Shown here piece after piece: positions 32,849 to 37,308 of a stretch of 37,308 nucleotides of DNA (the stretch's first letter is position 1; every line of letters begins with the position of its first letter). The notes beneath the pieces were generated by a model. The model saw only the letters and a program-made list of their open reading frames with translations. It did no database searches and was not told the origin of the DNA. This DNA comes from an uncultured Methylococcaceae bacterium (lineage in GTDB: Bacteria; Pseudomonadota; Gammaproteobacteria; Methylococcales; Methylococcaceae): contig CAIZPP010000313.1 in assembly GCA_903934875.1 (NCBI GenBank), forward strand, positions 1 through 37,308, read 5' to 3'. The translations under genes were made by a program, and so were the position numbers.

Positions 32849-33244
32849 ATCCGTTGGCATATCGTCGGCAGCGCGGCGGCGGGCGGGGCGGACCTGTTTT
32901 TTCTCGTGATGGCGCTTGGCTTGCCGGTGCTGTCTATCCTGTCATTGGGTGTGGCGACTTCCGACATTATGGCCGCCTTGTCGATTTTCTGGTCCTTGCC
33001 CACCGCCTTCCTGTATGGACGTGCGGCGGCAGGGGGCATTGCCTTGATCAACTGCATTGGCAATCTGGGCGGATATTTTGACCCGGTGATCCTAGGCTGG
33101 GTGAAGCAACACACCGGCGAGGTGGATGTTGGCCTTTATGTATTGGCCTGCGCCCTGTGCTTGGCTGCGCCGCTGGTCTTGGTCAGTGGCAAGGATGGAC
33201 TTAAAAATCCACATGACCTTAAAATACCTGAAAATCCGGCTTAG
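32849..33244 (+). pseudogene. C-terminal fragment of an MFS transporter
   Basis: Only the last third of a major-facilitator permease remains: WHIVGSAAAGG, ATSDIMAALSIFWSLPTAFL, AAAGGIALINCIGNLGGY and VGLYVLACALCLAAPLVL, matching the TM9-TM12 part of ACS-type anion:cation symporters. The frame is closed upstream by a stop at 32846, and no start or N-terminal half is present. With the two preceding remnants it marks a decaying segment. Confidence 0.75.
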
Positions 33245-33861
33245 AACTCTGATGATAACCACACGTTTATAATGGACAAAGACGATGCCATCTTCGCCAT
33301 CGCCAATGGAAACCGGAGGATCAGCCAAGAACCTCCTGAGCGTATTGGATCGACGCGGGCTTGGGCATAAAGCCATGCCAGCCAGTCCTTGGCGGGTAAC
33401 CACTTGATGAATTCGTTAGCCCTGGTCACACCCAACTGCGGACAATGAGGTCACCATCCGTGTGTGTCCATTTTGGATCAGGGTGAAGCCGATTTAGGGG
33501 GCGAAGGGTAAACTTTATTGGACCGACGGATATTGGGCTGTTCTCGATAAAGAAATCACGGGATATTTCGACCGGTCGGTCTCGACCCAAACCAGACGGT
33601 GACCGTTTTTTTCGGACGGCAGGAAAGCTTCGCTAAGCTGCCACTCAGAAAATTTGCAGAAGAGGTGTTGCGAGCAAACGAAGCGGCTTGTCAGGCACTG
33701 CGGCTGGGTGTTTAATATATTTAAAAAATATGTGATAAATGAATTGAACGTTTTAGAAAAGCCAAGCCATTATGCTAACCTGAGTTCGGGATTATGAAGG
33801 GCAGTAGGGCGGTTCTATGGACGGGTTCCGCCGAATGCTGTGGGTCCGAGATACAGCGTTT

Positions 33862-33975
33862 GGCATGGTTCAATTTGCCAAGTCTCAGGTTAAAACTTTT
33901 TCCTGTACTCAAAAGGCTCGATCCCATGAAACTAAAGGCTTTGACCTTGTAGTGCTTTGCCAAGAGTGTAACCCT
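33862..33975 (+). repeat. Inverted repeat copy A
   Basis: A 114-base sequence from GGCATGGTTCAATTTGCC to GCCAAGAGTGTAACCCT. It matches the reverse complement of 34134-34246 at roughly 80-85 percent by eye, including ATCCCATGAAA and TGCTTTGCCAA. No protein family recognised in either reading. Confidence 0.75.
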
Positions 33976-34133
33976 CGTTTGAACCACGCCCCGCTTGGGT
34001 GCGGCGCTTGTGGCTGAACGATGACCAAGGCCTTCAGTGCCATTTAGCGATGAAAGTCACAATCTTATTTAAACAAAATTTGCCCCACTTTTATACGGGA
34101 GTGCAGTCTGGGCCTGTGAGGGTCCGCTGAACT

Positions 34134-34246
34134 AGGGTTACACTTTTGGCAAAGCACCACAAGGTTAACGCCTTTATTTTCATGGGATAGAGCCTCTTGA
34201 GTGCCGAAAAGGTGTTACCCTGAGAGTTGACAAAATGAACCATGCC
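34134..34246 (-). repeat. Inverted repeat copy B
   Basis: The reverse complement of this 113-base stretch aligns along its whole length with 33862-33975. A 158-base AT-rich spacer separates the two. The pair could be two copies of a dispersed element in opposite orientation or the ends of a non-autonomous element. Confidence 0.75.
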
Positions 34247-34430
34247 CGAAACCATACACTCCAAGGCATAGCCGACCCCGCCAGCCTAGACTGGCTAACG
34301 CAGGAGCAAGGACCGGAATACGCGGAATCTTGATTCTCCACAAACCAGATGAACCGACAAACCGAACTCATGACCCGACGCGACAAACTCATCAATACAA
34401 CCTAGCGACATCGAAACCAAAGGAAAATCC

Positions 34431-34667
34431 ATGAAAGCCATCGAATTCACCGCCGTCACCCACGATGGTATCATCGACATTCCCGAACCCTACCGGGCGG
34501 CGTGGAACCGGAAGATTCTCCACGTCATCTGCTTGGAGCCGGACGAGGGAGCCGCAAAAATCGGTGCCATCGAAACCGATGAAGCTTTCGGCCTTTGGCG
34601 GCAGAGGGGAACGCCAGCCGACGGACTTGAATACCAAAAACGCTTGCGCGCCGAGTGGACAGCATGA
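34431..34667 (+). CDS. Antitoxin, VapB-like
   Basis: A 78-residue protein directly before a PIN toxin. Its start, MKAIEFTAVTHDGIIDIPEPY, resembles short antitoxins with an AbrB-like beta N-terminus, and the C-terminal half is the charged, flexible type that wraps a toxin (GLEYQKRLRAEW). AAGGA stands 7 bases before ATG. Its TGA overlaps the toxin ATG as ATGA, which couples translation and is classic for such pairs. It should neutralise the toxin and repress the shared promoter. The promoter was not located. Confidence 0.85.
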   Translation: MKAIEFTAVTHDGIIDIPEPYRAAWNRKILHVICLEPDEGAAKIGAIETDEAFGLWRQRGTPADGLEYQKRLRAEWTA

Positions 34668-35026
34668 GTGTGCTGTTCGATACTTGCATCCTGATCGACT
34701 ATCTTAACGCCGTCGCGGCAGCCCGCGACGAGTTGGCGCTCCACCGCGAAAAATACATCAGCGTCATTACTTGGATGGAAGTTCTGGTCGGTGCCACACC
34801 CGACACCGAAGTGGGTACACGGGATTTTCTGAACCGGTTTAGGCTGATTGAGATAGGCGCAACGATTCGGGAGGAGGCCGTCCAACTACGTCGCGTCCAT
34901 CGGATAAAACTGCCCGACGCGATTATCTGGGCCAGCGCGAAAACTCACGGACTCACAATGATAACTCGGAACACTAAGGATTTTTCTGAAGACTCGCCGG
35001 GCATCCGAATTCCTTATCGGTCTTGA
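34664..35026 (+). CDS. vapC: Toxin, VapC-like PIN-domain ribonuclease
   Basis: A 120-residue PIN-domain RNase; family members cut tRNA or rRNA using Mg2+. The acidic active-site residues are in place: D6 (LFDTCILID), E39 (TWMEVLVG), D85 (LPDAIIWA) and D106 (TRNTKDF). ATG 34664 overlaps the antitoxin stop; a GTG at 34655 is also in frame but less likely. Length and motifs are complete, so it is probably active. The pair may stabilise this repeat-rich region. Confidence 0.92.
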   Translation: MSVLFDTCILIDYLNAVAAARDELALHREKYISVITWMEVLVGATPDTEVGTRDFLNRFRLIEIGATIREEAVQLRRVHRIKLPDAIIWASAKTHGLTMITRNTKDFSEDSPGIRIPYRS

Positions 35027-35520
35027 ACAATATGATTGCTTGGTATTTTCCCGCTGCATAGCTAACGCAAGAACCAGAACCAAACCGACTAGAAAACACC
35101 GATATAAAGAAAACTTGAACGGCTGCTTCTGGATAATCAAATGTCACTGAGAATTTTCCTCGACCGTCTCTTTTTGGCCGCCAGCCGCCGCCAAAATCAA
35201 CTCTCAACCACGGATTCTATGCTAGGTAAAGAAAACATTGCCATTACCCGCATACCCCCGAACAGTTGACGAAGTGGACATCGCGCATTACAAGCAAGCC
35301 ATAGCCAAACTGGGGGGCAACCGCGGCAATCAATGACTAGCGGACTGTTCAGGGCCAATCCTGTCACATATCTAACGATCCATCACGCGACCAGCATTCC
35401 ATCCTTCACCGGTTCCAGGCATCAATAGTTCATAAAAAAAATCCATTGGACACAACAGGATGAAGAGGGCTAAGCTTAGTCCAACCTGTGAAGAATACAC
35501 CATGACCACTTATTTTTGAA
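35027..35520. other. Gene-free stretch between vapC and the hydrolase
   Basis: About 490 bases without an intact gene. A frame ending at 35336 (VDEVDIAHYKQAIAKLGGNRGNQ) may be a remnant of unknown origin. Just before the hydrolase, ATG at 35502 opens a five-codon frame (MTTYF) whose stop lies one base before the hydrolase ATG. No clear promoter boxes seen. Confidence 0.45.
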
Positions 35521-36390
35521 ATGCGCTGGACAACCCCCATGCTCGGTATCTTGACCGTTCTAATCGGACTGACGGTGACGCTCTACCTAGTCCAACGCCA
35601 GTTTATCTATTTCCCGACCAAGCAAGACCTGCCCCAAGCGGAGCGTGAAGCCACGCAACGGGGCTTGGAACCTTGGCTGCATGAGGGGCAGTTCATCGGC
35701 TGGCAAGCACCCTACCCGGATGGGAACGCCACCGGGTCGGTGCTGGTATTACATGGCAACGCAGGCGCGGCAATCCACCGTACCTATTTCCGCGACCTGT
35801 TCCAAAGTTCTGCGCTGGATGCCCGTTTTGACGTGTACTTGCTGGAATATCCGGGGTTCGGCCCGCGCCCCGGTGCCCCATCCGAGGCCAGCCTGTTACA
35901 GGCGGCAGACGAGGCGATCACCCAATTACAGCGGGACTCACACAAGCCTATCTTGCTGGTCGGCGAGTCGCTGGGTACGGTGGTGGCCGCCATCGCCGGT
36001 TCCCGGCAACCAGAAGCCGTGCGGGGAATGCTCCTAGTCACGCCCTTCCCCAAGTTAGCCCTGTTGGCACAGCAACATTACCCTTGGCTACCGGCCTGGT
36101 TCCTGCGCGACAGATTTAGGGCCGATGAGGCGCTTGCGATTTTCCCCGGCCCTGTTGCGTTCTTGATTGCGGGCCAAGACCTTATCGCACCCCCCAGTTT
36201 GGGGCTAGCGTTTTTTAACGGCTATCCGGGGATAAAGCGGCTATGGGTTGAGGCGAACGTCGGCCACAACAGCCTCGACTACAGCCCAAACCGTGCCTTC
36301 TGGCATGAGATTCTGACGTTCCTGACACCTACCGGCCATGCCACGGGCCATGAATCGGTCAGGCAACAGACCGGCCCGGTCTTCAAGTAG
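35521..36390 (+). CDS. Membrane-anchored alpha/beta hydrolase (ABHD13/BEM46-like)
   Basis: A serine hydrolase of the alpha/beta fold, 289 residues. The N-terminus is one hydrophobic anchor (LGILTVLIGLTVTLYLV) followed by QFIYFPTKQD, the usual opening of the BEM46/ABHD13 group. The oxyanion segment is LVLHGNAGA, the nucleophile is S150 in GESLG, the acid is D220 in AGQDLIAP, and the base is H249 in VGHNSLDY, so the triad is complete. The natural substrate is unknown for this group. No good RBS is visible; a five-codon upstream frame ending one base before the start may couple translation. The DUF4186 gene follows 3 bases after the stop. Confidence 0.88.
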   Translation: MRWTTPMLGILTVLIGLTVTLYLVQRQFIYFPTKQDLPQAEREATQRGLEPWLHEGQFIGWQAPYPDGNATGSVLVLHGNAGAAIHRTYFRDLFQSSALDARFDVYLLEYPGFGPRPGAPSEASLLQAADEAITQLQRDSHKPILLVGESLGTVVAAIAGSRQPEAVRGMLLVTPFPKLALLAQQHYPWLPAWFLRDRFRADEALAIFPGPVAFLIAGQDLIAPPSLGLAFFNGYPGIKRLWVEANVGHNSLDYSPNRAFWHEILTFLTPTGHATGHESVRQQTGPVFK

Positions 36391-36393
36391 CGC

Positions 36394-36699
36394 ATGGCAA
36401 CCGCCATGGCTGACAAAGCCAATTTGACCGGTTTGTTCGACCGGCTCTCCCGCTCGGCGTTTCGGCAGCGATTTCGCTTATTGGAGCCGGAACAGGGTTA
36501 TTTACGCCGGAAAGGGCTTGATAAAGTGCTGGAACACGCGGCTGAGTTCATCGAGCAACGCCTTGCCCCGGCAGAACCGGCCAATGACGGCAATCGGATG
36601 GAGGCCGCATTATCCGTCACGGAGGGCTGTGTTATCGAGAATTTGCACACCGGGGACATTGGCGTGAGCGGCTCTGAGCAATGCCGAAGCCACCTGTGA
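36394..36699 (+). pseudogene. Truncated DUF4186 gene
   Basis: The first 60 or so residues match the DUF4186 family from memory (LFDRLSRSAFRQRFRL, YLRRKGLDKVLEHAAEFIEQRLAPA, PANDG). After NDGNRM the family sequence, which should continue with a conserved HPVFIAQHATATCCR segment and a C-terminal part, is absent. Instead the frame runs into the antisense of the neighbouring minus-strand gene and ends at 36699. It is therefore a 3'-truncated gene, 3 bases downstream of the hydrolase. Function of the family is unknown. Confidence 0.7.
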
Positions 36700-37251
36700 T
36701 GCTTGCACCGGCTTCCATTTTGGGGGGAATAGCCAAGCCAGGCGTTTGCCGATTTCCTCCCCAATGCGCGGCGGCGAACGCTCCCCCAACAGCAGTGAGG
36801 GGCGGGCGATGGTGAGTGACGGATAGCCGAGTTGGCTCACTGCCTCTTCCAACTCGCCTTTGACGCGATTGTAGAAAACCCTAGAACGGGCATCCGCACC
36901 CACGGCGCTGACCAGCAGGAAATGCCGGGCACCTGCCGCCCGTGCTGTTCTAGCAACGGACAGCGGGTAGTCAAAATCGACACGCCGGAAAGCGTCTTGG
37001 GAACCGGCTTGTCGCATTGTGGTGCCGATGGCGCAAAAGACCCAATCCACTTCAAACCAGTTGGCATGTTCTTCCAAGCGGTCGAAATCGACCCTGCACT
37101 CGCGGATGCCAAGCGCTTGGGTTTCCGCCGACAAAGGTTTGCGCACCAAGGCGCGGACTTCTTCCACATTGGCATCCTCCGCGAGTAGACGCAGGCATTC
37201 CCGGCCAACGAGTCCGGTGGCCCCTGCCACCAAAGCGATGCGCTTTGCCAT
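36610..37251 (-). CDS. NAD(P)-binding atypical SDR (HTATIP2/YwnB-like)
   Basis: A 213-residue Rossmann-fold protein. GATGLVG at 10-16 is the NAD(P)-binding loop; CAIGTTM, the VDFDYPL helix, LLVSAVGAD and YNRVKGELEEAV (YxxxK) follow the order of HTATIP2-type atypical short-chain dehydrogenases, and TIARPSLLLGER is the usual substrate-side segment. AAGGAGGG stands about 7 bases upstream of ATG 37251. Length is normal. Relatives are oxidoreductases or redox sensors with unclear substrates. Its 3' end overlaps the broken DUF4186 frame by 90 bases on the opposite strand. Confidence 0.9.
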   Translation of the reverse strand: MAKRIALVAGATGLVGRECLRLLAEDANVEEVRALVRKPLSAETQALGIRECRVDFDRLEEHANWFEVDWVFCAIGTTMRQAGSQDAFRRVDFDYPLSVARTARAAGARHFLLVSAVGADARSRVFYNRVKGELEEAVSQLGYPSLTIARPSLLLGERSPPRIGEEIGKRLAWLFPPKWKPVQASQVASALLRAAHANVPGVQILDNTALRDG

Positions 37252-37308
37252 CAGAAAACCCTCCTTCGGGTTGGTTGTTAAAACAGGCTGGTTTGGGTTG
37301 GCACTGTA

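Larger units (their letters stand above)
33245..34430. other. Long gene-free stretch with remnants and inverted repeats
   Basis: No intact gene in almost 1.2 kb. A frame ending in ALRLGV at about 33715 (with TVTVFFGRQESFAKLPLRKF before it) may be the tail of a lost protein I cannot identify. The stretch 33715-33780 is AT-rich. From 33862 to 34246 lies a pair of diverged inverted repeats described separately. The last 180 bases lead into the VapB gene. Confidence 0.5.

Overview
The window looks like chromosomal accessory DNA of a gammaproteobacterium of moderate GC content. This rests on gene families (two-partner secretion, YgiD-type dioxygenase, type III restriction, VapBC, DUF4186), Shine-Dalgarno motifs of the AGGAGG type, and the many short palindromic or MITE-like repeats common in large, repeat-rich gammaproteobacterial genomes such as methanotrophs and sulfur oxidisers. 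I cannot name a genus.

Layout. (1) 1-12411, minus strand: one enormous open frame, the N-terminal part of a TpsA exoprotein (filamentous haemagglutinin type). Its C-terminus lies beyond base 1. It is built from two large super-repeats containing GLUG blocks and other beta-helix modules. (2) 12914-14020: a PI-PLC X-domain-like protein. (3) 14515-21104: the most interesting block. A SIR2-TIR fusion and an nSTAND-TM-WD40 protein form a tight two-gene operon. It runs head-on, with a 3-base gap, into a gene for an exported caspase-like (C14) protease on the other strand. (4) 21225-23585: TpsB, the outer-membrane transporter expected to export TpsA, then a small unrecognised, AT-richer gene. (5) 23726-24583 minus: 4,5-DOPA-type extradiol dioxygenase. 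(6) 24825-29659: a type III restriction-modification pair (Mod, Res) and a DUF1640-like coiled-coil protein. (7) 29704-30947 minus: tRNA-Val(CAC) and an AAA/SMC-like ATPase. (8) 31374-33244: a gene graveyard with a transposase, a methyltransferase and an MFS transporter, each missing part of its coding sequence. (9) 33245-34430: no intact gene; two diverged inverted repeats. (10) 34431-35026: VapBC-type toxin-antitoxin. (11) 35521-37251: alpha/beta hydrolase, truncated DUF4186 gene and an NAD(P)-binding SDR-like protein.

How the genes may work together. The SIR2-TIR protein carries two domains from families that cleave NAD+. The partner is a STAND NTPase with 14 WD40 repeats, that is, two seven-bladed propellers. 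A basic cluster precedes its single predicted membrane helix, which by the positive-inside rule would place the NTPase in the cytosol and the propellers in the periplasm. The convergent caspase has a signal peptide, so it would share the compartment of the propellers. I read this as a candidate trans-envelope conflict (defence or cell-death) system; this is inference. The type III RM pair, the ATPase and VapBC add to the defence-island character.

The region is rich in small repeats. Several sit between genes (12548-12646, 14051-14183, 14306-14395, 23587-23708), and others lie in frame inside tpsA and mod.
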